Positions 16,301 to 26,000 of a stretch of DNA of 52,756 nucleotides are shown piece after piece. A program made the translations under genes and the position numbers. How positions within the stretch are numbered: the stretch's first letter is position 1; each line of letters starts with the position of its first letter. Under the pieces are notes generated by a model that saw only the letters and a program-made list of their open reading frames with translations, did not search any database and was not told the origin of the DNA. The stretch spans positions 1 to 52,756 of the forward strand of contig CAZMAF010000003.1 of the NCBI GenBank assembly GCA_964564225.1. Reading direction: 5' to 3'. This DNA comes from RGIG1993 sp964564225 (GTDB taxonomy: Bacteria > Bacillota > Clostridia > Oscillospirales > CAG-272).

Positions 16301-17154
16301 TAAAGTGTGACGAGGAGCTTGTCAAAGCGCTTTTTTATGCATTGACGAACAATCTCATCACTTATCGCGAAAAGCGCGGTAATATCCGCGGCAGCTTCCG
16401 ACTTCTCGCAGGCGGCACGGATAAAATTCTTCTTTCGCCCGACGGCAAGATCATTGACAAGAATAATCAGGCACAGCTGATGTCGTGGCTTCGTCTTCAG
16501 GATGAATACGTTAAGGAATGGAGCGCGGCGTTTGACCGTGATATTGAATTGCAAAAGCGTAATCTGCCAATGATTATTACCGACAGCCAGAGAAGCCGTC
16601 TTGAAATGATGCTTTCGCGTTCGCCCTTCACGAAGATGCTTCGCAACAGCTTCTTTACCGATCTTTCCAAGACGCGCGCACAGGACACCGACAACGAAGG
16701 CGGTATCGGCGTTCTGGAATTTGCCTTCGGCGTGAAATCGAGCGAGGAATCCTCGCGCGACTGCAACGACGCCGAGCGTATTCTTACGGTGGCGTATAAG
16801 ATTTTCCTTGAGCTTATTGAGTACCGTATCAATCGCGACAACAATCCGACGCTTTTCTATCAGGTCTATATGCAGCAGCTTGAAGAACTGTTCGTGGCGC
16901 TTGCCAAAGGCGCGACGGTATCGCGTGAAAAGAAGAATTCGCAGAATCCCGAAAATGCGATCGCGATGTATAACCACATCGTATCGTGGGTCAATGACAC
17001 GCAGGCGTTTATGGCAATTCCCGAAACGCTCTTCTCTGACGACGGTCAGCTTCTGATTGACGAGCCCTTCAGAGCAACGACCAAGATTATGCAGGAGCTT
17101 ACCCGCGTATTGTCAACGGACGGGCAAGCAAGCGGTGACGAAAGCGCCGGATAA
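13333..17154 (+). CDS. Giant tubulin/FtsZ-superfamily protein 1
   Basis: The protein has 1,273 residues, more than three times FtsZ. The N-terminal third carries the nucleotide-binding hallmarks of the tubulin/FtsZ fold: ILLIGVGGTGSSAVDALY (T1 loop, residues 3-20), VFDTD near 40, and the signature loop SIAGGTGSGSFIPIALFAK, with GGTGSG at 145-150. It matches the Tubulin_2-type (tubulin-like) family best. Residues about 450-1273 are mostly helical and match nothing I know, but share motifs with tubulin-like 2 (MKDGKYIHPVAAM, TGESVFS, DMWNPH, SSRDCNDAERIL). No TM segment is seen, so it should be cytoplasmic. The start at 13333 (SD GAAGGGA, then MKNILLIG) is chosen over an upstream extension. A GTP-dependent polymer is inferred from the family. 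Confidence 0.85.
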   Translation: MKNILLIGVGGTGSSAVDALYYKLREMGNNADNKVTALVFDTDIGSISGISEARSISMADTAGVGTVCDRLGADAVSDWFPYDIPSVRAQDLTYGASQWRKKSYLAFLNAMNKQASYSTFVRALEEVGQDPGEACEIYVIASIAGGTGSGSFIPIALFAKRFLREKMNRDPIVNAMIALPEIYEESQSPDNRVKIYANAYAILRELNAINLVARGYNKEIRDGIDGEGKNKKAPIRFTIGSPLIRNVGVLFDASNSDYWTPDAAPFNQVFMLDRMPCVHSIHAHDIILANSMYAIIGTQMGARFQSVQNNSATLLSQNNGSNAIYAGISTAELRFPREAILNYLAHEKAYRACEDEWLLLYRATEEAIREKEELARESKTRFFMGDGVYANMLLTELNNQYTTPTGNVTDLIDRTTSVYDEEGKKTQYTSVDTYFRRLTDAISARLAANGATSGEDLAAQMASMKIEKCPSFFERIFGKSALRNTVAENAEMLARGFFDYFAASVEFIRNSTTSLTEAILTFKKEKDPLANTELSLIANILMKDGKYIHPVAAMVQLCRFKSKLSAYLQPKKKSEWAALKNGTADMLPAGVFQSGGVPGGVKLKAAKSAYAKYGDDRFDRLARSTEEYRSARTDPYTDNAYLLNDAAFSLEAFRAQTREQFVYAVLVRVSHYVDGLIEKYRDFFRRFEDARQDLAEAVKTAKRRDSGRVDSVLNVYSSEKEKERILQNVLGSAVEDEREVAENEHITGESVFSLCYTQLAAEVTSDISRMESLELSFSSLFDGMVKNYEKTIRNTSAYKELDKLDVFRALWNSSLLKNENPENNLREYLTKALDIAKPSLVVDTRPKKGDAVQPHEILVAMMSRNTAHRLKLDADRYGITVMANGATEQVVLESCAEQFMKKYTGNDALSVSVVPGVPDNVLYVTGEKTNITPLRITKFDELSNNPVYFSYYQEALANSLKFETDMWNPHIGFNLQRRGYLPYMNPEMEVKCDEELVKALFYALTNNLITYREKRGNIRGSFRLLAGGTDKILLSPDGKIIDKNNQAQLMSWLRLQDEYVKEWSAAFDRDIELQKRNLPMIITDSQRSRLEMMLSRSPFTKMLRNSFFTDLSKTRAQDTDNEGGIGVLEFAFGVKSSEESSRDCNDAERILTVAYKIFLELIEYRINRDNNPTLFYQVYMQQLEELFVALAKGATVSREKKNSQNPENAIAMYNHIVSWVNDTQAFMAIPETLFSDDGQLLIDEPFRATTKIMQELTRVLSTDGQASGDESAG

Positions 17155-17209
17155 ACCGTATTTTTATAATAAAAAAACTATATATTACGATTTGTAAGGA
17201 GTAGATTTT

Positions 17210-20200
17210 ATGAGCAACACAAACATTTTGATTCTTGGTATCGGCGGTACGGGCAGCCATGCGGTTGACCTTCTGTATGAGAAGATCAGGTCGATCGGTC
17301 AGTTGACGAACAACCGCATAAAAGCAATCGTTTTCGATACCGACGCGGCAGACATCGGCAGGGTGAAAACCGCTACCGTTATTCCGCTTGCGGATAATTG
17401 CACGGTCGGTACGGTCGTAGACAGATTTGACAGCGAAATTCTGGAGGATTGGTTCCCTTGCTATTACGGTGATGAGGCGGAAAAGCGCGGTAAGCACGAC
17501 GGCGCGAATTACAGAAATCAGGATATGGCGACGGGCGCTAATCAATGGAGAAAAAAATCGTTTCTCGCTTTCAATAATCTGATGCTTGACGAAAGACGCC
17601 GTTCGCGTTTTGAAAACGCAATGCGTGAGCTTGTTGCCGAGGGCGGTGAGGGCGGTCTTTACGAAATTTATACGGTTGCTTCACTTGCGGGCGGTACAGG
17701 TTCGGGTTCGTTTATTCCGATCACCCTTTACGCCAAGAAGTTTTTGAAAGAGGAATGTCACGTTGAGGCAAGAACGCACGCGATGCTCGCTTGCCCCGAC
17801 ATTTACATTTCCCATCTGCACGATAAAGCGCAGGAAACGAAGGTTTACGCAAATGCGTACGCCATTCTCAAAGAGCTGAACGCGATGAATCAGGTTGCTT
17901 TTGGCTATAATAAGCAGGTGAGAACCGGTGAGCACAAAGCCCCCATCCGTTTCCGTCTCGGTCATCCGAACGACCGTGGCATCAAGGTCCTTTTCGATGC
18001 ATCGGAGGAAAAGTACTGGGATACCGCATACGTTCCCTTTAATAAAATCTATCTTCTTGACAGAATGAACGGACTTAACTCGGTTGCGGCTCATGACAAC
18101 GTTATGGCGAGCGCTCTTTACAGGCTGATCTGCACCGACGTCGGTCTTGCATTCAAGACGGTTGACAATAACAAGGAAACCGAAAAGAGCGAGGTAGACA
18201 AACATAACTCGGTTTATGCGTCGATTGCCGCATCGGAGCTTGTATATCCCGTAGAGTCGATCGTTGATTATATTGCGCACAAGCAGGCGGAGGTTTCGGT
18301 TGAAGGCGACTGGCTGACCATTTACCGTGAGACCGAGGCTGCCGTTGCCGATAAGAAGCTTCAGGCACAGGAAGCGGGCGGTCATTTCGTTCAGCCTAAC
18401 GGCGGCTACGCGCTCGAAATCCGGAATACGATCAACAATGAGCGCAATAATGACTCTAACAGCAGCGTTTGTCGTATTCTTGACCGCGGACTTAAGGTTT
18501 CGGTTGAGCGCGACGGTAAGACGGAACAGATCGACCGTATGCCCGACTATTTCAAGAGCCTTTATAAGAATTTCAGAGAGCGTCTGAATTGCTTTGAGGC
18601 TACCGAGCTTGTAAGCGCAACCGACGAAGAAAAGCAGGGCTATCATGCCGATCTTCCTTCGCTCGGCATATTTGCCGGCGGCGAAAAGAAGAAGGCTAAC
18701 CGTAACGATTTTATCGCGCGCGCGAAAGGTTATAACGATCTGCTTTGCGGCTATTACAGAAATGCCGTTCAGGTGATCCGCAATCAGAGAAGATCGATCG
18801 TTAAGAATATTCTTGGTCTTGGTCTTGAAAACCCCACGGCTAACCGCGAGCTTTCGATGATCTATAATCTCTTTATGAAAGACGGCAAGTATATCCATCC
18901 CGTTGCCGCATTTGCGCTTCTTGCCGATCTGAAGACGCAGATCCGCAAGGATATCAAGGGCTTCAAGCCTTGGGAAGACGTTACGACCTTTACCGAGATC
19001 GCAGACCTTGAATTGCCCGCTAAGTTCTACGTGCTTGACGAAAGCGGCGAGAATAAGAAGACGCATGCCAGCGCATATACCGGCAGCGACCGTTTTTCAA
19101 AGATTGTATTTGATAAGGATGATGCATACGCAGAATTCGGCGGCAACGATCCTTCGGCTGACTCGAAGAAGCTCCGCGAAGACATCGTTCACATTTATTC
19201 CGCGCTCTTTGCCGAGGCACATAAGCAGATTACCGGTGTTGTTATGACTGAGGTTGAAAAGGCGATTGACGCGCTTCTTGAAGAATACCGCGCGTTCTTT
19301 GCAACCTTTACCGAAGGTAAGAAGGGATTGTTGCTCAAGACCGAAAGACTCCTTCATTCCGACGACGATACCCCTGAGCTTGTCGTTGTATGCGCATCCG
19401 CAGAGGACAAGATCGAAGCGTTCAAGGCATACAACGCCAATAAGGACGTTAACGATGAATCCATCAGAGAGCTTGATCACGTGACCGGCGAGTCGGTATT
19501 TGCCATTGCTTACAGCGCGGCTTCTGCCAAGGCCGGCGAGTCGCCCGCTAAGGCGATTGAGGTTGACGGACTCTTTGACGCAATCGTTGAGGCATACAAG
19601 AAGCAGATCATGGCAAGCGATTTCTATAAAACCATGGCAAATAAAAACGTATTTCAGGTACTCGTGGAATATTATACCAAGCGCGGTGTGTCGATGACAG
19701 ATTCGATCAAAAAGATCGGCTCTCTCGTTTTCAAGACACTTGATAAAGCGCTTCCCTCGCTTCACGTTAAGAAAGCCAAGGAGGACAGCTCGCTTCTGAT
19801 TCACGAGTCGCTTGGTAAGTATCTTGTTGCAAACGCCAAGGAGTTCTATTTGCCCGGCAATATGACCAATCCTTCCGACCTTGTTGCTGAATTTTTAAGA
19901 AGCGCCGACATCAAGGCATCCGCTTCTTTTTCTTCCAACACGCCTCCCGGAACGATTTACGTTACCCGTAAGATTGATGCGATTCAGCCCGTCGATATTG
20001 AAAAGCTCAACGAGGTTGGCAGCGGCGCGATCTATTATCAGAATTATAAGACGGCAATTGCCAATATGTATTCGACCAAGACCGATATGTGGAATCCTCA
20101 CCTCGGTATGGAGCTTCACAAGCATGGCTTCCTGCCCTATATCAACGTAGAGATGGAAGAAGAATACAATAGAGCGCTTGCCAAGGCGGTGCTTTACACG

Positions 20201-20998
20201 CTTCTTGAAGGTCTTATTTCCTTTAAGGCTCTGCCCCGTAATCCTTCTCAGCGCGTTTTCTGGTACACCGAAAACGGCAACAGCCGTATTATGTATTATA
20301 AGAATCAGACAGTTTCCGAGAAAAATCTTGCCGCTCTTGTCGGCTGGCTCCGTCAGAGAGACGAGTTGGTGGAAGAACGCAGTCAGCTCTTTGATAAGAG
20401 AGTTCGCGACGGTCTTCGTGCCCTGCCTCTTCTGATCGGCAACACGCAAAATCTCACCAGACGTATCACCGAGGATGAAAAGATCGTGAAGCCTCTTCGC
20501 GAAAACCTCTTTGTTAACGTGCCCGGCGCTTCGGGCTGCAAGGAGCTTTCTCTCGGTCTGCTTGAATTCGCGTACAAGGTAAAGACCTCCGAGGAAGCTG
20601 ACCGTGACTGCGATGATGGCGAAAAGATTTTGAAGATTGGCTTTGAAGCCCTCGAAATGTTCTGCTACGAGCAGATCAGCGAGGAAGACGTTGAAGGTCG
20701 TCTTGACGTTTATACGCAGCAGCTCCGTAAGTTCATCAGCGAGTTCGTTTATGACGACGATACGCAGAATTTCTCGAAGAATCCCGACGAGGTTATGGAT
20801 TACTGCAAGATCGTTCTTGAATGGGCAAACAAGAATGATTGCTTCTATGCGATTGATTACGACGGTAGCCGTCAGAAAGCATCGCTTGCCGAAATTCTTA
20901 AGAGCTCTGAGGCGGCAAATGCCAAGAAAGCTTACGAGGAGAGACACCGTCCCGCTACCACGGGCGATAAACCTACCGAAACTCCTATTACCGAATAA
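17210..20998 (+). CDS. Giant tubulin/FtsZ-superfamily protein 2
   Basis: This 1,262-residue paralog of the preceding gene follows it after 55 nt, with SD AAGGAG. Residues 4-20 are NILILGIGGTGSHAVDLLY. FDTDAADIG lies near 43, and the T4-type loop SLAGGTGSGSFIPITLYAKKFL has GGTGSG at 161-166. The long C-terminal part again has MKDGKYIHPVAAF, TGESVFAIAYS, DMWNPHLG and LLEFAYKVKTSEEADRDCDDGEKIL. The conserved positions are spread along the full length, so both proteins derive from duplication of a full-length ancestor and not from two separate fusions. Paired tandem tubulin-like genes recall heterodimeric systems such as BtubA/B. Whether these co-polymerise is not visible here. Confidence 0.85.
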   Translation: MSNTNILILGIGGTGSHAVDLLYEKIRSIGQLTNNRIKAIVFDTDAADIGRVKTATVIPLADNCTVGTVVDRFDSEILEDWFPCYYGDEAEKRGKHDGANYRNQDMATGANQWRKKSFLAFNNLMLDERRRSRFENAMRELVAEGGEGGLYEIYTVASLAGGTGSGSFIPITLYAKKFLKEECHVEARTHAMLACPDIYISHLHDKAQETKVYANAYAILKELNAMNQVAFGYNKQVRTGEHKAPIRFRLGHPNDRGIKVLFDASEEKYWDTAYVPFNKIYLLDRMNGLNSVAAHDNVMASALYRLICTDVGLAFKTVDNNKETEKSEVDKHNSVYASIAASELVYPVESIVDYIAHKQAEVSVEGDWLTIYRETEAAVADKKLQAQEAGGHFVQPNGGYALEIRNTINNERNNDSNSSVCRILDRGLKVSVERDGKTEQIDRMPDYFKSLYKNFRERLNCFEATELVSATDEEKQGYHADLPSLGIFAGGEKKKANRNDFIARAKGYNDLLCGYYRNAVQVIRNQRRSIVKNILGLGLENPTANRELSMIYNLFMKDGKYIHPVAAFALLADLKTQIRKDIKGFKPWEDVTTFTEIADLELPAKFYVLDESGENKKTHASAYTGSDRFSKIVFDKDDAYAEFGGNDPSADSKKLREDIVHIYSALFAEAHKQITGVVMTEVEKAIDALLEEYRAFFATFTEGKKGLLLKTERLLHSDDDTPELVVVCASAEDKIEAFKAYNANKDVNDESIRELDHVTGESVFAIAYSAASAKAGESPAKAIEVDGLFDAIVEAYKKQIMASDFYKTMANKNVFQVLVEYYTKRGVSMTDSIKKIGSLVFKTLDKALPSLHVKKAKEDSSLLIHESLGKYLVANAKEFYLPGNMTNPSDLVAEFLRSADIKASASFSSNTPPGTIYVTRKIDAIQPVDIEKLNEVGSGAIYYQNYKTAIANMYSTKTDMWNPHLGMELHKHGFLPYINVEMEEEYNRALAKAVLYTLLEGLISFKALPRNPSQRVFWYTENGNSRIMYYKNQTVSEKNLAALVGWLRQRDELVEERSQLFDKRVRDGLRALPLLIGNTQNLTRRITEDEKIVKPLRENLFVNVPGASGCKELSLGLLEFAYKVKTSEEADRDCDDGEKILKIGFEALEMFCYEQISEEDVEGRLDVYTQQLRKFISEFVYDDDTQNFSKNPDEVMDYCKIVLEWANKNDCFYAIDYDGSRQKASLAEILKSSEAANAKKAYEERHRPATTGDKPTETPITE

Positions 20999-21008
20999 GT
21001 TTGTACTT

Positions 21009-21041
21009 TCTCACCCAAGCTCTTAACGGGCTTGGGTGAGA
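21009..21041 (+). other. Strong hairpin between tubulin-like 2 and the two-TM gene
   Basis: TCTCACCCAAGC pairs with GCTTGGGTGAGA (12 bp, 9-nt loop), 11 nt after the stop codon. The 3' side continues GCCCCGTCATTTTTATG, so the T run is displaced by nine bases. It may be an inefficient terminator or an mRNA processing or stability site that sets lower expression of the downstream genes. Confidence 0.6.
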
Positions 21042-21100
21042 GCCCCGTCATTTTTATGACAATTCGTTTCGCTCTTTTATAATAAGGAAGGAAACCCTTT

Positions 21101-23095
21101 ATGATAACCTATGTCATCAACACCTCCGAAAACAGAACGCTGAACTCTAATCTTTTGTTTGAGCTTGCGGGTTATAAGAAAATTCACTGGATGTACGCGC
21201 CTTTGAAGGAAATTGAAAGTTGCGCGGAAACGATTATTGCCGATCAGAACAAGCTGATCGAGGATACGCTTCGTATTGCCGTGATTGTAGATTTTTACGG
21301 TTACAACCGTATTCGTCTGCCCTTTGAAAAGGATGCGAGCAAGGTACACGTGGATATTTATAAGCCTTTTCTCGAGCTTTACTTAACCGACTATTTATAT
21401 AATAAGGTACAAAAGCGAGGTTGCCGCGTAGCTGCGTGCGAGGTTTACTATATTCAGAATAATACCGATGGCAGTGTGACCTACTCCGCGAACAAGAACG
21501 AGCAGATCGCGCATATTTTCTCGCTCGACCGTCAGAGTGAGGCGTATAAAACCTTAAGAAAAACGCCACCCTGCTCGCCGACGTCGGAAGATCCCATTGA
21601 TATTGAACGTTATGAAGCGTATAAAAAAGAGCTTGCCGCGGCAGCGGAGGTTATCAAAGAACCGTTTACGGAATTCCGCTTGTATCTGAACGAGCAGTCG
21701 GATATCGTTTTTACGGCGGAGGAATACTGCTACAAAGATTCCGTCGGTATCGACACGTTTATTTCGGCGACCAACGCGCGTTCTACCGATAATAATTCGC
21801 TCATCCGTCACGTTTTTTCTACGACGGGCGAAAATTCGGTTAATGCTGCCTTTGATAATCTTACGCTTTCGCTGTATCTGATTCGCGAATATGAATATGA
21901 CCGCACCATTCCTTTCGGTGAACATGATATTAATATTGCGAAAATTGACACTTACCGTCTAAAAGAGTTGCTTCGTGAGTCTTTTTCTAAAATCGAAATA
22001 GCGCGCGCGGCGGCGCTTGAGGATGAAAATGAGCCCCGTTTCTATTCTCTTGAGATCAAGAGTTCGCACCGCATGTCTAAAGCGGCGGACGTTGCAAACG
22101 AAAGTGCCGACACGCCTCTTGAAAACTATGCTACGGGAAAGAGCGTGGATGCGATGTATCAGACGATTCTGACCTGCGCTTCGCACAGTGACGAGGGTAT
22201 GAGCGAGGAGGACGTTGCCGAGCTTGACCGTTTGATGAATAATTACATTCGTGAACGTCATAAAAACCGAGCGATTGATCTTGACCAGGAATTTGAAGAA
22301 ATGAAAAATTCGGGACGGCTTGATAAAACGCTTGAAAGCTGTCCTACGGAGGACGATTATCTCAAGGCGACACGTAAAAAACGCGAGGAGCTGGAGGTCT
22401 ATCTTTCTTCGGCGCTTGATGCAGAATACGTCAGCGTGAATTTTGATGCCGAAAAGAAGCTTGCCGATAAGGCGTACGAGAAATATTATACGGCTAAAGC
22501 GGATGCGAAAAAGCATATCGTGGGGGATATTCTTCTGTTTGTGATTATGCTTCTTTCAATGATTATTCCTTACGCCGCGTTGCAATGTTATGAAGCGCCC
22601 TTTTCCGTGCTTTCCTTTACGCTCTACGGTATTGCTGCCGCGATGTTTGCAGGACTTTTGATTTTCTGCTATTTCGTTCACCTGCTTCCCGTTATGAATC
22701 GGTTGCACCGTGCTGAAAATGAAATGCGGTCGGCGTATAATCTCTGCTGCAGTAAACGTGAAAAGGCGTTTTTCAAGTTAAAACACCGTTATGAAAAACA
22801 GCTTCTCGACATTGAAACGATCCGTTATGAGATCCGTCAGATTGAGCAGCTTCATAAAACCAACCGTCAGCTTTACAAGAACGTTACGGTTCACCGCGAA
22901 ATGCTGGAGGCTGTTGCCGTTGTTCTGAAGACGATGATGAGCCATTTGTATATCAGCGTAGATTCCACGCGCCGTGAAAGCATCAACGGCGAGTTTCACG
23001 TTGATAAGCCGATCATGGCGGCTGAAAATAAAATTTACCGCATCTTTTCGCTTGAAAGGATCGACGGTCTGTTTCCGAAAGAAAAGGGGGTGTAA
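21101..23095 (+). CDS. Two-TM coiled-coil protein of the tubulin-like operon, unknown family
   Basis: The 664-residue product matches no family I recognise. Residues 1-290 look globular and soluble, with beta-rich segments (IAVIVDFYGYNRIRLPF, FTEFRLYLNEQSDIVFTAEEY). About 380-470 is highly charged and helical. Two adjacent TM helices lie near 473-495 (DILLFVIMLLSMIIPYAAL) and 503-532 (FTLYGIAAAMFAGLLIFCYF). A coiled coil (about 535-620, Lys/Glu/Arg-rich with LEKQ-type heptads) follows, then a short basic tail. With a hairpin of two TM helices, both the N- and C-terminal parts should be cytoplasmic. It could tether the tubulin-like polymer to the membrane, by context only. The ATG at 21101 has the SD GGAAGGA. 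Its stop is 3 nt before the next start codon. Confidence 0.8.
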   Translation: MITYVINTSENRTLNSNLLFELAGYKKIHWMYAPLKEIESCAETIIADQNKLIEDTLRIAVIVDFYGYNRIRLPFEKDASKVHVDIYKPFLELYLTDYLYNKVQKRGCRVAACEVYYIQNNTDGSVTYSANKNEQIAHIFSLDRQSEAYKTLRKTPPCSPTSEDPIDIERYEAYKKELAAAAEVIKEPFTEFRLYLNEQSDIVFTAEEYCYKDSVGIDTFISATNARSTDNNSLIRHVFSTTGENSVNAAFDNLTLSLYLIREYEYDRTIPFGEHDINIAKIDTYRLKELLRESFSKIEIARAAALEDENEPRFYSLEIKSSHRMSKAADVANESADTPLENYATGKSVDAMYQTILTCASHSDEGMSEEDVAELDRLMNNYIRERHKNRAIDLDQEFEEMKNSGRLDKTLESCPTEDDYLKATRKKREELEVYLSSALDAEYVSVNFDAEKKLADKAYEKYYTAKADAKKHIVGDILLFVIMLLSMIIPYAALQCYEAPFSVLSFTLYGIAAAMFAGLLIFCYFVHLLPVMNRLHRAENEMRSAYNLCCSKREKAFFKLKHRYEKQLLDIETIRYEIRQIEQLHKTNRQLYKNVTVHREMLEAVAVVLKTMMSHLYISVDSTRRESINGEFHVDKPIMAAENKIYRIFSLERIDGLFPKEKGV

Positions 23096-23098
23096 TTC

Positions 23099-26000
23099 GT
23101 GGTAGCGATTTTGAAAATTCTGATCATCTTCGTCGTTCTTTTCCTTCTCGGCTATCCCTTACTCCCGTTTTCCAAAAAGGTTAAGCGTATTTCTACTGCG
23201 CGCGCCTTACGTTACGATCACCCCAATAACCGTAAAAATTGGATTTTTATGGTTCTGGCGGCGGTCGAGATCATTGTTCTTGCCGTTCTTTCATTGGTTT
23301 TGGGCACGGTCAGGAATTGGGTGACCGCTCCCGAATTTTTACAAAAGCTGTTTGCCAAAATTCCCGCCGGCGTTACCTTTGACATTTACGTGATTGTTTC
23401 GGTGATCGGTGTCAATCTGATTGCCATTTATGCTTACGTTATTGTCAAAGCGATTTGTAAAAAAGGTTTTCTGGATGCGTTTTTTGGGCTTGCTTCCAAG
23501 AAAAAGAAAAAGAAAACCGGCAAGGATGACGATACCGAGGGCGATGATACGGTCGATCCTTCCTTGATTGATACGAAGGATGACGACGTACCGCCTTTTG
23601 ATCACTCCGAGGATGATAAAAAGAAAAAGCCCACCGAGACCGACGATATGCTTGAGGCGCTGATTCTTGCCGCCGAGGGCGATGAAACGGTACTGATTCC
23701 CGTCAAAAACCGTTTTCTGGGGCTCTTTTTTGAAGGTGATAAGTATCAGTATGCAAAGCCATGGGTACACCGTGTTGCGACGGTATTACAGCTCTTTATT
23801 TATCTCACAGAGTTTGTTTATTTCGCGCTCTTTTTCGGGCTGATGCTGGCGGTATTTTTCCCGCTCGGCAACGGTTTTTATTCCTTCCTCAATTTTATCA
23901 CCGAAAAACTGTACGTTTATCCTTTTATATCGCTTCTTTTCTTGCAGGAGCTTTGTAATACGCTGAAAGCTCCCGTGAAGTACGGTGTTGTTGCGGCTGA
24001 TGCGACAAAAAAGAAGAAGACGGCGGATGACACCAAGAAAAAGGCAGACCTTGTGGCGCTTCGCCGTGAAATTCTTTCGTCTTACGGTGAAGAACACTGC
24101 ATCCGTTTCTTCCCGGCGACCGATCTTCAGGAAGTCAACGAGTATCAGATCACCAATAAGACCTATGCCTCTGCGATGAAATATATCTCTGAGGAGATGA
24201 AGCGTGTATCGGGGCATGTTGTTCAGCGTTATCTTGAGGGTATTGACGCGCTCTTTAACAATTCGCATATTTCCTTCTCGGCATCCTTCTATTCCGAGCT
24301 TGGTGAATATCTGATCGCGTATACGTATATTCGACTGCTTGCAGGCGAGCGACAGCTCTTCATCGTATCAGATAAGAGCCGTGTGAAGCCTTTGAAGCAG
24401 TATATCAGTCAACGACTCCGCAAGCTGACGGGCTGTTCGGATGACGCTACCTGGCGCGTTCTGACGGTAGACGATCAGCGACTCGTGCAGGCGGACGTTC
24501 TGATTGCCTCGCCCGAGGATTTCAAGACGGACGATATTATCGAGCATTTTCCCGCATTTTTTGAGGAAACCTGTAATGCGATTTTTGTGGATGCTGACCG
24601 CGTTCTGACGCTTGACAGCTATCTTTGTCCCATTATGGCGGTACGTTTACAGCAGGCAACGCAGGGAAGAATCCGTTTCGTGTTCCTTTCGCGCAATATT
24701 CTGCACGGCTTTGCCAATTCGCTTCGCAAATTCTTCTGCATTGACGAGGTGCTTGACTATTCGAGTCTTGAAGAAAACGAGAAGGTCAGCTACTATCTCT
24801 GGAACAGAGAGAGCAAGCGTATTTATCAGAGCCGTGAGCAGAGAGCAACGGCACTTGAAGGAAAGATTGCTTCTCTTGCCTCCAATCATGCCGTTGACGG
24901 TGTGCGTGTTCTGACTGACTCGCCCTTTGATAAGGTTGAAAAGAACGAGCTTGTCGTTCACGACGTGGAATTTAACGAGTTTCACAAGGATGTTCCCGAC
25001 GTCAACTATCTTATTTGTACTGACGAACGTTACAATCTTGCTTCGGCGATTTATGCTTTCACCCGTTTCCGCGGTAAAGAGGAATCAATCTTACATATCG
25101 TATCGAAGCCTTACCTTCTGCGTGAATATTTTATGGCGCATATCGAGCGCTACGTTAACCGTTCTTTCATTCAGCCCCGCGTGACTGAGCATGCCTGCGA
25201 GAGAAAGATCTCGCTCCTTCGTGTATTCTGTGAAGCATCGGCGGGCGACGGCATGAAGGAAGCCGTTTTCCGCGGTCATATGCAGGCGATTCTGGTGGGT
25301 GTTGCCACTTGCGCTTCTCCCTCGATCTGTCCTTTCTGCGATAAATTGCAGGAAGAATTTAACAGAACGCACGAGCTTTCGACCGAGCAGTATGCCGCTT
25401 ACGTCATTGCCGCTCTTTGCGATACGGAAAACACTTCCGAAAAGGACAGCGCAGGCAATCACGTACACGATTATTACGTCTTCACCAATGATGAAAAGCG
25501 TGCAAAGACGGTGAGAAATCCCGAAGCGCGCATCCGTTTTGGCAGAATCAGCGAAGTATTTGAGAAGGTTCTTCTTTGTAACGACCGTGTGGAGCTTCGT
25601 TTGCACGACCGCACGCTCGGCATTCTCGATACCTTCCCGACCCGCGTATTTCAGCAGTATCTGCCGGGTCAGACTATGCTTTACAACAATACCGTTTACG
25701 AGATTGAGTCGATTTCGCCTGACGGACGTATCATCTATCTCCGTCAGGAGTCGATCACTGACGTGAAACATCTTGACACCGTTCCGCTTCGTCGCTATCT
25801 TGTGACGAATTGCGAAAAGGTGGGCGAGCGCCCGCACCGCGATACCTTTACGCGCGGTACGATACAGTCGATTGAGCTATGGCGTATGCGTGCTTACGTT
25901 GAGGGTGAGACGTATGCTTACCACTCGCTTGTTACTGACCGTCAGGCACTTGACTTCGTTGCGGGTATGTCGGGTGATAAGCTGATTTCCGATGAGATCG

